NCBI RefSeq assembly: GCF_022770205.1
Contig: NZ_JALEIK010000015.1
Span: 1-61,744 of the forward strand
Direction: 5' to 3'
Length of the DNA stretch: 61,744 bases
DNA from: Helicobacter sp.
Lineage (GTDB): Bacteria > Campylobacterota > Campylobacteria > Campylobacterales > Helicobacteraceae
The notes beneath the pieces are model-generated. The model was given only the letters and a program-made list of their open reading frames with translations, was not told the DNA's origin and searched no databases. Made by a program: the position numbers and the translations under genes. Each line of letters begins with the position of its first letter. Position 1 is the stretch's first letter. Positions 36,900 through 47,792 of this stretch are shown here, one piece after another.

Positions 36900-38348
36900 A
36901 TGAAAAGTTATTTTGATTATGGCTTATACATTAATGGAAGTTTTATAGAGGGCAAAGATGGGGTTTTTGATGTGATTAATCCTTTCAATGAAGAAGTTTT
37001 AGGGCAAGCACCCATTGCTTCCCAGCAACAAATTAGAGAAGCAATAGATTATGCCCAAGAAGCAATGTTAGAGTATTCTAAGTTACATGCTTGGGAGAGA
37101 GCAGAAAAATTACTCAAAGTGGCAACATTTTTAAGGGAAAATCTTAATGAGATTGCAAAGAGTATTACTCTTGAAACAGGTAAGCCCATTGCTCAAAGTG
37201 TGAGAGAAACTAATTTGGCAATTGATCAATTTATTTGGTTTAGCGAACAAACAAAAAGAATTAATGGGCAGATTATCTCAAGTCGCAATCCCAGCACAGA
37301 AGTGTATGTGAAGTATGAGCCTATTGGAATTGTGGCAGCTTTTTCTTCGTGGAATTTTCCTTTATTATTAACAGCGCGCAAACTTGCCCCTGCCTTAGCA
37401 GCAGGTTGTGCGGTGATTGTCAGAAGCACAGACATTGCACCCCTTGTTAGTATGAAGCTATTTGAAGCTTTGCACCAAGCGCAATTTCCTAAAGGCTTAG
37501 TTGCGCTTTTGTGCGGGAAAGCATCAGTGATTTCATCAGTGCTTATGCAAGATGTTCGGGTAAGAAAGGTGTCTTTAACAGGTTCTACGGCTGTTGGACA
37601 ACAGCTTATTAGGGATTCAAGTTTAACTTTGAAAAAAGTAACAATGGAGCTTGGAGGGCATGCCCCTGTGATTGTATGTGAAGACACTGATGTTAGGGAA
37701 GTAGCGGCAATGAGTGTGAAGGTTAAATTTGCTAATGCTGGACAAGTGTGTGTTTCTCCTACAAGATTTTATATACATAAGAGCGTGATGGATTCTTTTT
37801 GTGAAGTTTTTGTGGCAGAAACAAGAAAACTTAAGCTTGGCAATGGGCTTGATGGATCTGTGGATATGGGACCTTTAGTTACACAAAAAAGACTAGAAGA
37901 GATTCAATCTTTCATGCAAAAAGCAAAAGAAACTGGAGGAAAAATTCTTACGGGTGGGAAGAGAGTGCAAGGTTTTGATAAAGGCTATTTTTTTGAGCCG
38001 ACAGTGATTAGGGACTTACCTGATGATTCCCATTTATTGTGCAATGAAATTTTTGGACCCATTGCTTTGATACAAAGTTTTGAAGATTTAGATGAGGTTT
38101 TAAAAAGGGCAAATAACACAGAATATGGGCTTGCCTCTTATGCTTTTACAACTTCTTTGGAAAAGGCGCATTTAATAGCAGAGCATCTTTCAGCGGGAAT
38201 GGTTGGAATTAATAGTTTTGCCCTAGCAGCAGCAGAAGTTCCATTTGGAGGGATTAAAGCAAGCGGTTTTGGAAGAGAAAGTGGTGTAGAGGGTATGCAG
38301 GAATATTTGCAGTCTAAGATTATTACTCAAAGGTTCCTAGGATTATGA
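36900..38348 (+). CDS. NAD(P)-dependent aldehyde dehydrogenase, proposed 5-deoxyglucuronate dehydrogenase
   Basis: The 482-residue aldehyde dehydrogenase has the catalytic cysteine Cys284 in NAGQVC and general-base Glu250 in MELGGH, and is closest in style to succinate/ketoglutarate-semialdehyde dehydrogenases. The usual K-P-S/A-E NAD-ribose motif reads RSTDIAP here, so the nucleotide contact differs. In the proposed route it oxidises the C1 aldehyde of 5-deoxyglucuronate to 5-deoxyglucarate. I placed the start at ATG 36900, six bases after AAAGGA; it follows the iolG stop directly and overlaps the aldolase by four bases. Confidence 0.85.
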   Translation: MKSYFDYGLYINGSFIEGKDGVFDVINPFNEEVLGQAPIASQQQIREAIDYAQEAMLEYSKLHAWERAEKLLKVATFLRENLNEIAKSITLETGKPIAQSVRETNLAIDQFIWFSEQTKRINGQIISSRNPSTEVYVKYEPIGIVAAFSSWNFPLLLTARKLAPALAAGCAVIVRSTDIAPLVSMKLFEALHQAQFPKGLVALLCGKASVISSVLMQDVRVRKVSLTGSTAVGQQLIRDSSLTLKKVTMELGGHAPVIVCEDTDVREVAAMSVKVKFANAGQVCVSPTRFYIHKSVMDSFCEVFVAETRKLKLGNGLDGSVDMGPLVTQKRLEEIQSFMQKAKETGGKILTGGKRVQGFDKGYFFEPTVIRDLPDDSHLLCNEIFGPIALIQSFEDLDEVLKRANNTEYGLASYAFTTSLEKAHLIAEHLSAGMVGINSFALAAAEVPFGGIKASGFGRESGVEGMQEYLQSKIITQRFLGL

Positions 38349-39088
38349 AAAGACTTATAAGTAAGTGGGAAAAGCAGATTCCGACAATAAATGGTTGGCT
38401 GAGTTTAAACAATGCTTTTGGGGCTGAAATAATGTCTTATGCGGGTTTTGACTCTCTTACGATTGATATGCAGCACGGAATTAGTGATTACTCAAGTCTT
38501 TTGCCAATGCTACAAGTTTTAAAGGGAATTCCTTGTTTTGTTCGTGTGCCTTGGCTTGAAGAAGGAATTATTATGAAAACGCTTGATGCGGGAGCAATGG
38601 GAATTATTTGTCCAATGATTAATCACAAAGAAGATGCGTTAAAATTGGCAAAGTTTTGCCATTATCCCCCTAAAGGAGAGCGGAGCTTTGGTCCTATTCG
38701 GGCTAAATTTCTTTGTGAAGGAGACTATTTTATACAGCACCATCTCTTAATTTTAGCAATGATTGAAACAAAGCAAGCATTGGAAAATCTTTCTGATATT
38801 TTATCTGTTGATGGGATTGATGGGGTATATGTGGGTCCTGCTGATCTTTCCTGTGCGTTGGGTGTTGCCCCAAGATTTGATCAAGAAGAGAAAATTGTAT
38901 TAGAGGCAATTCAAATGATTTTATCTCAAGCAAAAAGACATAAAAAATATGCAGGGATTCATAATCTTGGTGCGCATTATGCAAGAAAAATGGCGGACTT
39001 AGGCTTTAATTTTGTAACCATTGGTTCTGATGCGTTTTTTATGCTTGATGGGGCAAAAAAAGCAGCGGAAGCTTTTAAATTTCAGTGA
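38345..39088 (+). CDS. HpcH/HpaI-family class II aldolase, proposed 4-hydroxy-2-oxoadipate aldolase
   Basis: The 247-residue TIM-barrel aldolase cleaves 4-hydroxy-2-oxo acids to pyruvate and an aldehyde. All catalytic residues of E. coli HpcH have counterparts: the Asp-His pair in DMQHG (His44), Arg67 in FVRVPW, and metal ligands Glu141 (IETK) and Asp167 (PADLS) at the same 26-residue separation. HpcH splits the seven-carbon dicarboxylate into pyruvate and succinate semialdehyde. The six-carbon substrate expected here would give pyruvate and malonate semialdehyde, the MmsA substrate. It is the last gene of the operon. Confidence 0.88.
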   Translation: MKRLISKWEKQIPTINGWLSLNNAFGAEIMSYAGFDSLTIDMQHGISDYSSLLPMLQVLKGIPCFVRVPWLEEGIIMKTLDAGAMGIICPMINHKEDALKLAKFCHYPPKGERSFGPIRAKFLCEGDYFIQHHLLILAMIETKQALENLSDILSVDGIDGVYVGPADLSCALGVAPRFDQEEKIVLEAIQMILSQAKRHKKYAGIHNLGAHYARKMADLGFNFVTIGSDAFFMLDGAKKAAEAFKFQ

Positions 39089-39100
39089 GCTTTATTTGAT

Positions 39101-39679
39101 TTACCAACAACAAAGAACTCGCATCGCTTCTTTTAAATCTTTCGCCCTGTGTGTTGCGTTTGGTGCTTCGTTGTTGCCAACTAAAATGCGTGTTTTAATG
39201 CCTGCTTTAAGCCCTGCTTGCATATCCGTGTCTTTATCGCCTAGAATATAGGAATCGTAATTTTCAAGGTCCAAATTGAAGTCCCTTAGGGCTTGTTCTA
39301 ACATTGCAGAATTTGGTTTGCGACAAGCGCAATGCTCCTCTTCAGTGTGTGGGCAGAAATACACGCTATCAAAGCCTATGTTTTTAGGCACAAAACCGCT
39401 TTCCCTTAAGGGAATCATCAAGCAGGATTTTATACAGCTTTGCATAAAAGAAGTGAGAATTTCAAAGTCTTTTTGCGTAAAAATTCCACGATTAATACCC
39501 GATTGATTTGTTACTACAAAGCACAAAGCATCTTGTTTTTTGAGTTCTAAAAATAGCTCTATAAAATGGGGAGCAAAATAGAATGTGTCAATCTTATAAC
39601 CATAAGGCTCATCTTCTAAATTCACTACACCATCGCGGTCAAAAAACACGATTTTGCGTTTTTTGGATTCCAAATTCAT
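39101..39679 (-). CDS. gmhB: D-glycero-D-manno-heptose 1,7-bisphosphate 7-phosphatase
   Basis: GmhB removes the C7 phosphate during ADP-heptose synthesis for lipooligosaccharide. The 192-residue HAD-family protein has FFDRDGVVNLE near 11-21 with the nucleophile aspartates, VVTNQSGINRG (substrate threonine) and the structural zinc loop CPHTEEEHCACRKP with C-x-H and C-x-C ligands, then GDKDTDM. It overlaps the next upstream gene by four bases and is convergent with the aldolase gene. Confidence 0.92.
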   Translation of the reverse strand: MNLESKKRKIVFFDRDGVVNLEDEPYGYKIDTFYFAPHFIELFLELKKQDALCFVVTNQSGINRGIFTQKDFEILTSFMQSCIKSCLMIPLRESGFVPKNIGFDSVYFCPHTEEEHCACRKPNSAMLEQALRDFNLDLENYDSYILGDKDTDMQAGLKAGIKTRILVGNNEAPNATHRAKDLKEAMRVLCCW

Positions 39680-40224
39680 CGTGCAAACACTCCAAAAAGT
39701 TTTTGCATTTTAATTCCAAAAAGGTAAAAAAGCGGTGTATTGGCAAAGGCGAAAATAAATTTCATCACATAATCTCCAAGCATTAGCATAAGAACATTTT
39801 GCCAAGGCATTACAAACAAAAATGCAATGTGGAAGAAAATCATTGTGTCAATAAATTGTGAAAATGCTGTGCTTCCAGCACTTCTTAGCCACCAGACTTT
39901 TGGCAGCTTAGATTTCAGCCAATAAAACGCATAAACATCGGCTTGTTGAGAGATGAAAAATGCACTTACGCTTGCAATTGCGATTCTAAACTCTGCTAAA
40001 AACATAGAAGGAATAAAGGCAAAAAGGATTCCAATGCGCACTGCCTTTAAGACTTCCTGCTTTGTGTAGCGTTCTGCTAGAATATCTGCTAAAAGAAAGG
40101 TGAAGGGGTAAGTCAGCGCACCATAGGTAAAAAAGTCATTAAGGGGAAACTGCACAAGGTAGTTTGAAGCAACAATAAGAGCCGTAAAAACCATCACAGA
40201 AAAAACCATCACAGCATTTGACAT
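39676..40224 (-). CDS. yhhQ: Queuosine precursor transporter (YhhQ/VUT family)
   Basis: The 182-residue membrane protein has about six helices and the family segments ASNYLVQFPLN, YPFTFLLADILAERYTKQEV and STAFSQFIDTMIFFHIAF. YhhQ-type proteins import 7-cyano-7-deazaguanine-type precursors for tRNA queuosine. The gene is coupled to gmhB by an ATGA overlap. Confidence 0.87.
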   Translation of the reverse strand: MSNAVMVFSVMVFTALIVASNYLVQFPLNDFFTYGALTYPFTFLLADILAERYTKQEVLKAVRIGILFAFIPSMFLAEFRIAIASVSAFFISQQADVYAFYWLKSKLPKVWWLRSAGSTAFSQFIDTMIFFHIAFLFVMPWQNVLMLMLGDYVMKFIFAFANTPLFYLFGIKMQKLFGVFAR

Positions 40225-40281
40225 TGGAATCCTTTTTTGAAAAATCGTTGTGTATTGTATATTTTTAGAGTTTAAGGGTGT

Positions 40282-40473
40282 ATGAAATTAAATATTTTCG
40301 TGGAGAGTTTGGTATCTCCTGATTGGCAAGATAATGGACAAGCCAAAGTTTGTCGTATAGAGATAAATTTTTGGGATTTGCTGTGCAATATAATATCAGT
40401 ATGGGAAGAGAAAACAAAGAAAGAGTTTTGGAAAAAATTCAAGCAAAACAAAATAAGTAGATTGAAGGCTTAA
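40282..40473 (+). pseudogene. Possible remnant of an unknown gene
   Basis: A 63-codon frame runs from ATG 40282 (MKLNIFVESLVSPDWQDNG). A second frame one base away reads FAVQYNISMGRENKERVLEK to a stop near 40460 and looks more protein-like at its end. The two together suggest a gene broken by a frameshift and truncation. No family is recognised, and neither part has a good ribosome site. It may also be non-coding. Confidence 0.3.
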
Positions 40474-41519
40474 AAATTTGCAAACACAAAGCCAAAAAAT
40501 CGCTCTCCAAAAGCTCCCGGAGAGATGAGTGTGCGGAGCTTGTTGCTTTGTTGAGCATAGGATTCTAACCCAAATTTTTCAATATACAAAGAGCACATTT
40601 TGTCTAATCCCATTTCTACTAATGCGCGATTTTGGTGGTGGATAAACCAAGGTTTGCCTTTGAAGCGTGAAAAAACTTCCTGCCAAAGCGTGAAATTCAC
40701 ATCATAAGTCATATCCATAAGTGCAAAATTTTTTAAAAGCTCTTTGTTGTAGTGTTGTGTTGTGGAATCTAAAAAAAGATTTTCTGTTGTGTGTTTTTGA
40801 TAAAAGCGTAAGGAAAAGGCGTTGCGTGATTCTAAGCTGCCATAATCAAAACTCAAAAAAAGCCATTTTGATGCACAATTTGTTAGAGATTCCACAAAAC
40901 CAAAGGCGTGCAATGGGATTTCTCCCTTTGTGATTTTAAAAGTTTTTGCAAGTTCAAGCACTTCTTTGCTAGCAGACTCAAAAGTAAGCTCTAGGGTTTC
41001 TTTGTGGATAAAAGCCATTTTATCATTCCAAATAAGCTCACAAGCGAAGGCATCTAAAAGTTCATTGCTCACAAAAAGAATGTAATCATATTGTGCGTTT
41101 TTTAGGGCTTTAAAATCACAAAAAGTATGGAATCCTAAATTAGGATTCCGTCTTTTAAAGGTTTCTTGCTGTAAAATCCGCAAAGACTCTAGGGGTTCAA
41201 GTGTGGCAAAATCTAACGCACATTCAGGGTAAAAAATACTAAAAAACTCCGCAATATCAGCAATTAAATCTCCTTTTTCACTGCCGATTTCTACAACAGG
41301 GATTTTTCCCTTTAGGGCATTTTGTGTAAGGATTGTGTGGAGATAGTAACCCATGCAATATCCAAAAAATTTTCCCACGCTTACATTTGTGTAAAAATCT
41401 AAATCTTTGCCAATGCGGGCTTGTTGATAATAGCCTTTTTTACCAAAAACAGCCCCATCGCCATAGAGCCATTCTTGCATAAAATTACCGAAAGTTAATT
41501 TTTGAGATTTTAGTAGCAT
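40470..41519 (-). CDS. SAM-dependent methyltransferase, NDUFAF7/MidA family
   Basis: The 349-residue protein resembles the PF02636 group. It has a YGDGAVFGKKGYYQQARIGKDLDFYTNVSVGKF opening region (around residues 19-50), VEIGSEKGDLIADI near 93-106 as the SAM-binding loop, a YDYILFVSNELLDAFACEL motif and a late FSRFKGKPWFIHHQNRALVEMG. Mitochondrial homologues methylate an arginine of a complex I subunit; the bacterial role is unknown. The ATG at 41519 overlaps the MoeB-like stop by one base. Confidence 0.78.
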   Translation of the reverse strand: MLLKSQKLTFGNFMQEWLYGDGAVFGKKGYYQQARIGKDLDFYTNVSVGKFFGYCMGYYLHTILTQNALKGKIPVVEIGSEKGDLIADIAEFFSIFYPECALDFATLEPLESLRILQQETFKRRNPNLGFHTFCDFKALKNAQYDYILFVSNELLDAFACELIWNDKMAFIHKETLELTFESASKEVLELAKTFKITKGEIPLHAFGFVESLTNCASKWLFLSFDYGSLESRNAFSLRFYQKHTTENLFLDSTTQHYNKELLKNFALMDMTYDVNFTLWQEVFSRFKGKPWFIHHQNRALVEMGLDKMCSLYIEKFGLESYAQQSNKLRTLISPGAFGERFFGFVFANF

Positions 41520-42298
41520 TAATAAAGTGTGCTGTCTAATTTTGTGATTCCATAATCTCCGCACACGCGACAATTTGGATTCCGTTTAATGGTGATGGTT
41601 CTAAAATCCATTGAACGCACATCGCAAGTTAGCAGTTTGTCAAAAAGGGGCACACCAACGCCTGTGATGATTTTTATTACTTCATTGGCTTGAATGCAAC
41701 CAAATAGCCCAGCAACTGCCCCTAGGATTCCAATGGTAGCACCCGTTGGCATAGTCATTTTTGGGGGTGCATTAAAAAGACAAGCATAGCACGCACTCTT
41801 TTTTGGTTGCACACTCATTGCTTGTCCGCTAAAGGCAAGTGCGCTTGCGCGCACTAGGGTTTTATTTGCCAACACACAGGCATCGTTAATTAAAAATTTT
41901 GCGCTCAAAATATCAGTGGCTTCTACGATAATCTCATAATTCTTGATATGTGTTAAGATATTTTGTGGAGTTAAATGTTCTTTAAAAATTTTTAAATTTA
42001 AATTTGGGTTTAGCAAGTGCAGTTTTTCAAAGGCAGAATCAGCTTTGTTTTTATTTAAATCTTGTGTGTTGTGTAAAATTTGGCGTTGCAGATTGCTTGT
42101 ATCCACTACATCACCATCACAAATTCCAATATTTCCTACTCCAGAAGCGGTTAAATAGTATAAAATGGGTGAGCCAAGCCCACCAGCACCCGCTACAAAA
42201 ACGCTTGCATTTTTGAGTTTCAATTGCCCTGCTTTTCCGATTCCGGTTAATAAAATATTGCGATTGTAACGCTCTAATTCTTCTTGTAATAATTCCAT
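41519..42298 (-). CDS. MoeB/ThiF-family adenylyltransferase
   Basis: The 259-residue E1-like enzyme activates the C-terminal Gly-Gly of a sulfur-carrier protein (MoaD, ThiS or a relative). It has the nucleotide loop VAGAGGLGSPILYYL near 34-48, GDVVDTSNLQRQ with the conserved arginine, and two zinc CxxC pairs (CYAC near 169-172, CRVC near 245-248). The family ranges over molybdopterin and thiamine synthesis, and no partner gene is nearby to decide. Confidence 0.85.
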   Translation of the reverse strand: MELLQEELERYNRNILLTGIGKAGQLKLKNASVFVAGAGGLGSPILYYLTASGVGNIGICDGDVVDTSNLQRQILHNTQDLNKNKADSAFEKLHLLNPNLNLKIFKEHLTPQNILTHIKNYEIIVEATDILSAKFLINDACVLANKTLVRASALAFSGQAMSVQPKKSACYACLFNAPPKMTMPTGATIGILGAVAGLFGCIQANEVIKIITGVGVPLFDKLLTCDVRSMDFRTITIKRNPNCRVCGDYGITKLDSTLY

Positions 42299-42362
42299 TA
42301 TGTTTTTTGTCTGTCTTTAAAATTAAGTTTAAAATAAGAGATATGGAATCTAAACTTTTGGT

Positions 42363-42384
42363 AAAAGAGTCAAAGGACTCTTTT
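42363..42384 (-). terminator. Terminator after rpsI
   Basis: AAAAGAGTC (42363-42371), loop AAAG, GACTCTTTT (42376-42384) is a perfect 9-bp stem with flanking A and T runs, so it can work in both directions. It sits ten bases beyond the rpsI stop on the minus strand. Confidence 0.75.
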
Positions 42385-42394
42385 GAGAAAATTA

Positions 42395-42784
42395 TTATCT
42401 TTTTGAGAATTGTGGGCTTCTTCTTGCCTTGCGCTTGCCGTATTTTTTACGCTCAACAACTCTAGAATCGCGTGTTAATAAGCCTTTTGGTTTTAGAATT
42501 GCTCTAAAGTTTGTATCATACAATGCTAATGCTTTAGAGATTCCGTGGCGCAATGCTTCTGCCTGTGCGGAGTAGCCGCTGCCTTGCGTTTGCGCTACAA
42601 TATCTACGCTTTTTTCTTGTTTTGTAAGCAATAAAGGTTGCATTACTTTCATTTTAATGGCTTCGTGTCCGCCAAGCCAATCGTTAAGATTTGTATCATT
42701 AATGCTTAATTTGCCGCTACCGGGAGCTAGCCAAACTTTTGCGATTGCTGTTTTTCTCTTTCCTGTTGCATAAATTTTTGCCAT
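42395..42784 (-). CDS. rpsI: 30S ribosomal protein S9
   Basis: The 129-residue S9 protein contains the [14 protein letters not shown] start, [14 protein letters not shown], the [19 protein letters not shown] core and the basic C-terminus ending [11 protein letters not shown] that reaches the ribosomal P-site tRNA. It follows rplM by ten bases as usual. Confidence 0.97.
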   Translation of the reverse strand: MAKIYATGKRKTAIAKVWLAPGSGKLSINDTNLNDWLGGHEAIKMKVMQPLLLTKQEKSVDIVAQTQGSGYSAQAEALRHGISKALALYDTNFRAILKPKGLLTRDSRVVERKKYGKRKARRSPQFSKR

Positions 42785-42794
42785 TATTTAATCC

Positions 42795-43214
42795 TTACTT
42801 TGAAACTTGTGCGCTGTGTGGATGATTTGCATCACAATAAACTTTTAATTTTTTAAGCATTGCGCGTCCTAATTTTGTCTTTGGGAGCATACCTCTAACT
42901 GCTAACTTATAAAGCTTTTCAGGATGTTTTTCTAGCATTTCTTTGAGTGTTTTAGATTTTGTGCTTCCAAAATACCCCGAATGCGTGAAATATTCTTTAT
43001 CTTCTAATTTCATACCGCTAAATTTAGCTTTTGGTGCGTTAATCACAATCACAAAGTCCCCGCAATCTACATTTGGTGTGTAAAGGGGCTTGTGCTTTCC
43101 TCTAAGGAGTGTTGCAATCTCTGTGATAAGACGACCAAATGTCTTATCTTTTGCATCTAGAACAATCCATTCGCGTTTAATTTCGTTGGCTTTTGCCATT
43201 TTGGTGCTATTCAT
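42795..43214 (-). CDS. rplM: 50S ribosomal protein L13
   Basis: The 139-residue L13 shows KREWIVLDAKDKTFGRLITEIA, GKHKPLYTPNVDCGDFVIVINA and GMLPKTKLGRAMLKKLKVY, all conserved. I prefer ATG 43214 (MNSTKMAKANEIK), which has AAAGG upstream, over an in-frame start 21 codons earlier that would lie close to the promoter. A promoter with a perfect inverted repeat lies 60-110 bases upstream. Confidence 0.96.
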   Translation of the reverse strand: MNSTKMAKANEIKREWIVLDAKDKTFGRLITEIATLLRGKHKPLYTPNVDCGDFVIVINAPKAKFSGMKLEDKEYFTHSGYFGSTKSKTLKEMLEKHPEKLYKLAVRGMLPKTKLGRAMLKKLKVYCDANHPHSAQVSK

Positions 43215-43275
43215 TGCATTGCCTTTTCTAAAGTGTATTGCTAAAAAGTCCAAAAATCTTTTGGAATAAAGGCGC

Positions 43276-43322
43276 AATTATAACTTAACTTTATTAAATG
43301 TAGCTGAATTTAAGTTATAATT
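43276..43322. promoter_or_regulatory. Perfect inverted repeat with two outward -10 boxes upstream of rplM
   Basis: AATTATAACTTAA (43276-43288) is repeated exactly inverted as TTAAGTTATAATT (43310-43322). Each arm contains a TATAAT on its outward strand: 43277-43282 reading left to rplM and 43316-43321 reading right. The leftward box would give a leader of roughly 60 bases. The rightward one leads only to a 15-codon frame near 43351 that soon stops. No gene lies in 43323-43416. Confidence 0.5.
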
Positions 43323-43416
43323 TATGAAAATATTATGGGCTGGAGAATAAAATGCTGGCGCATCTTAAGTTGCTTTGTGTTGGTTTTAGCGCGATATAGT
43401 GTCAAAGAAGGAGCGT

Positions 43417-43967
43417 CTAGTTTGTTGCATCTGTAGAATCCTTTTTAAAAGGAGGACCTTTTTGCAAAAGTGTTGTCAGTGTGGCTGCTTTTTGGGGCTC
43501 CATTTTAGAGAGAATCTTGCTTGTGATTTTTGTGTCTAGCGCAAAAAGGATTGTAGCAGCTTCATCATCAGATAAGCTCTGCAAAATTGCTGCGGATTTG
43601 GAATCCTTCATTGTGGCGTAAGTTTCGCCAATTTTGCTTTGCGTGATGCCTTTTATCTCTTTTAGAATGTCTTCATTGCGTTTTAATAAGCGTTCAATTT
43701 TTTCTTGGCTTTCTTTTATTTCTTCTTGGGTTTGAGCGATGGCAAGTTCGCGTTTTTTAAGGTCTTGTTCTTTTTGGTCTAGAACATTTTGTGTCGCACT
43801 CTGCAAGGCTTGCAAGGCTTGTTGTTGCTCATCAATTTTTTCAAGCTCTCTTAAAATCTCGCCTTTGCGCTGTTCAAAAATGATATTACAATCAATGACT
43901 CTATTGCCTTCATTTGCGCTAAGGCAAAAGGGGGCAAGCGTGCTTAGGATAAGAGAATAAAAGCGTT

Positions 43968-43971
<4 letters not shown>
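43417..43971 (-). CDS. MotE-like periplasmic flagellar motor protein
   Basis: The 184-residue protein has an N-terminal signal segment (MKRFYSLILSTLAPFCLSA), a long coiled coil (about 30-110) and a C-terminal MgtE-N-like domain with DSKSAAILQSLSDDEAATIL and ILSKMEPQKAATL. This layout matches the Campylobacterota MotE family, which helps scaffold stators in the motor. It follows fliJ with a four-base overlap. The older family label is PDP or MgtE-like protein. Confidence 0.75.
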
Positions 43972-46575
<2,604 letters not shown>

Positions 46576-46594
46576 ATTTGTGTAAAACTTTGGG

Positions 46595-47023
46595 TTAAGG
46601 TTTTATGTGGGGGTGTTCTAAGGGTAGGGCTAAAATGAAGCTGCGCCTTGTGGAAAATTCTTGCAAAACTGCTTTACTAGAGTCGTTGTAGATTCCAAAA
46701 ACATCTACAAAATAATAGGCTAGGGTTTGGGATTGTGCTGTTTGAAGTGTGGGGGTGAGTTGTTTTAAGATGGCAATGTAGTGATAATCCCCAATTTGCA
46801 ATGTAAATTTTGTAAAATTAATGGGTGTTAAAGTTTTGTTTTTTAATGCAATTTTTAAGTTTTCTTTGACGCTTACTAAATGCAAATCAAGCCATAAAAT
46901 GTGTGGGTTTAAATGCTCTAGCGTGTGGGATTTTTGCTCAAGTTTTGTAGCAAGGATTAGCACAAATGCGCCTAAGATTGCAAAGAGAATTAAAGGAAGC
47001 AAAACAATTCCCTTTTGCATCAT
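46595..47023 (-). CDS. Minor pseudopilin-like protein
   Basis: The 142-residue protein begins KGIVLLPLILFAILGAFVLIL, a helix like those of GspK/PilX minor pseudopilins, but the glutamate at position 5 is absent. The remainder is a globular domain of unknown fold. It overlaps the GspJ-like gene by four bases. Function in DNA uptake or secretion is inferred from neighbours. Confidence 0.55.
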   Translation of the reverse strand: MMQKGIVLLPLILFAILGAFVLILATKLEQKSHTLEHLNPHILWLDLHLVSVKENLKIALKNKTLTPINFTKFTLQIGDYHYIAILKQLTPTLQTAQSQTLAYYFVDVFGIYNDSSKAVLQEFSTRRSFILALPLEHPHIKP

Positions 47024-47792
47024 AACTCCACAATCACGCTACTAGCGCAATAAGAATCCTTTTGCAAACAAAGGCGTATATAAAGCCCTAAATCGTGGGA
47101 TTTTATGCTAAAGTGGCTTAGGTTTTCTAAAAGTGTAATTTGGATTCCATTTTGTTCTAAAACAATGGCATTGTGAAAGTGCAAAAGCGTGGGAGGATTT
47201 AGAAAATAAAGCTTGGGAGAAATTTTTATTAGTGGTTGGAATCTTAATGCGTTGGGCAATTCTAGTGTTATAGAATTTGCGTTGAAGGCTAAAATTCTGC
47301 CTTGAAAATTTGGGTTATAAAAGTCTTGCGGGGCGATAAAATTATCAGTGATGATAAGGGCGGTTTTTGGGAGGTTAAAGGGGCAGGCTTTTGTGGGGGA
47401 GGGTTTAAAAAATCTAGGCTTAGGGTATTGTTTGTAATCTTTAGACTTTTTGGGTTAAAAACGCCGTGAAAACACGGAATTGCAAAATCTCCTTGTGGCG
47501 CAAAATGCTCTAGTTTTTCATAAAAGATGAGAGATTTTCCCATCAGATTTGTTGGTGTTGTGGAGATTTGTGCGTTAGGAAGGATTTGAAGGCTTGCTAA
47601 ATGGGCGTTTTCAAGCAGGCGTTTAATTTGTAAAAGAGCATTTTGTGCTTCTAATTGTTTTTGAAAATTTTTGTTTTTTATATTGTAATTTTGATAGACT
47701 CCTAAGATTAATTTTGTGCTAAAAATTCCAAAAATTCCTAGTAAAATTAAAGCAAGTAAAACTTCTAAGAGTGTGAAAGCGTTTTTAAACAT
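47020..47792 (-). pseudogene. GspJ/PulJ-like pseudopilin gene, frameshifted
   Basis: The start at 47792 reads MFKNAFTLLEVLLALILLG, a prepilin peptidase substrate with Glu5 and alanine rather than glycine before the cleavage site. The frame stays sensible to about residue 130, then leads to a stop at 47289. Gaining one C in the C5 tract (47395-47399, G5 on the plus strand) shifts to KACPFNLPKTALIITDNF, then FQGRILAFNANSITLELP and on to a stop at 47020, giving about 256 residues. The second part otherwise appears as a separate frame. Slippage in this tract or a sequence error is likely. Confidence 0.75.

Noticed and set aside
37226-37687. 153-codon minus-strand frame inside the aldehyde dehydrogenase
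   Set aside because: Antisense shadow of a well-supported gene with no promoter or ribosome site.
41519-42298. Specific call of thiF or moeB
   Set aside because: The sequence shows an E1-like adenylyltransferase only; no thiamine or molybdopterin gene is adjacent to choose between them.
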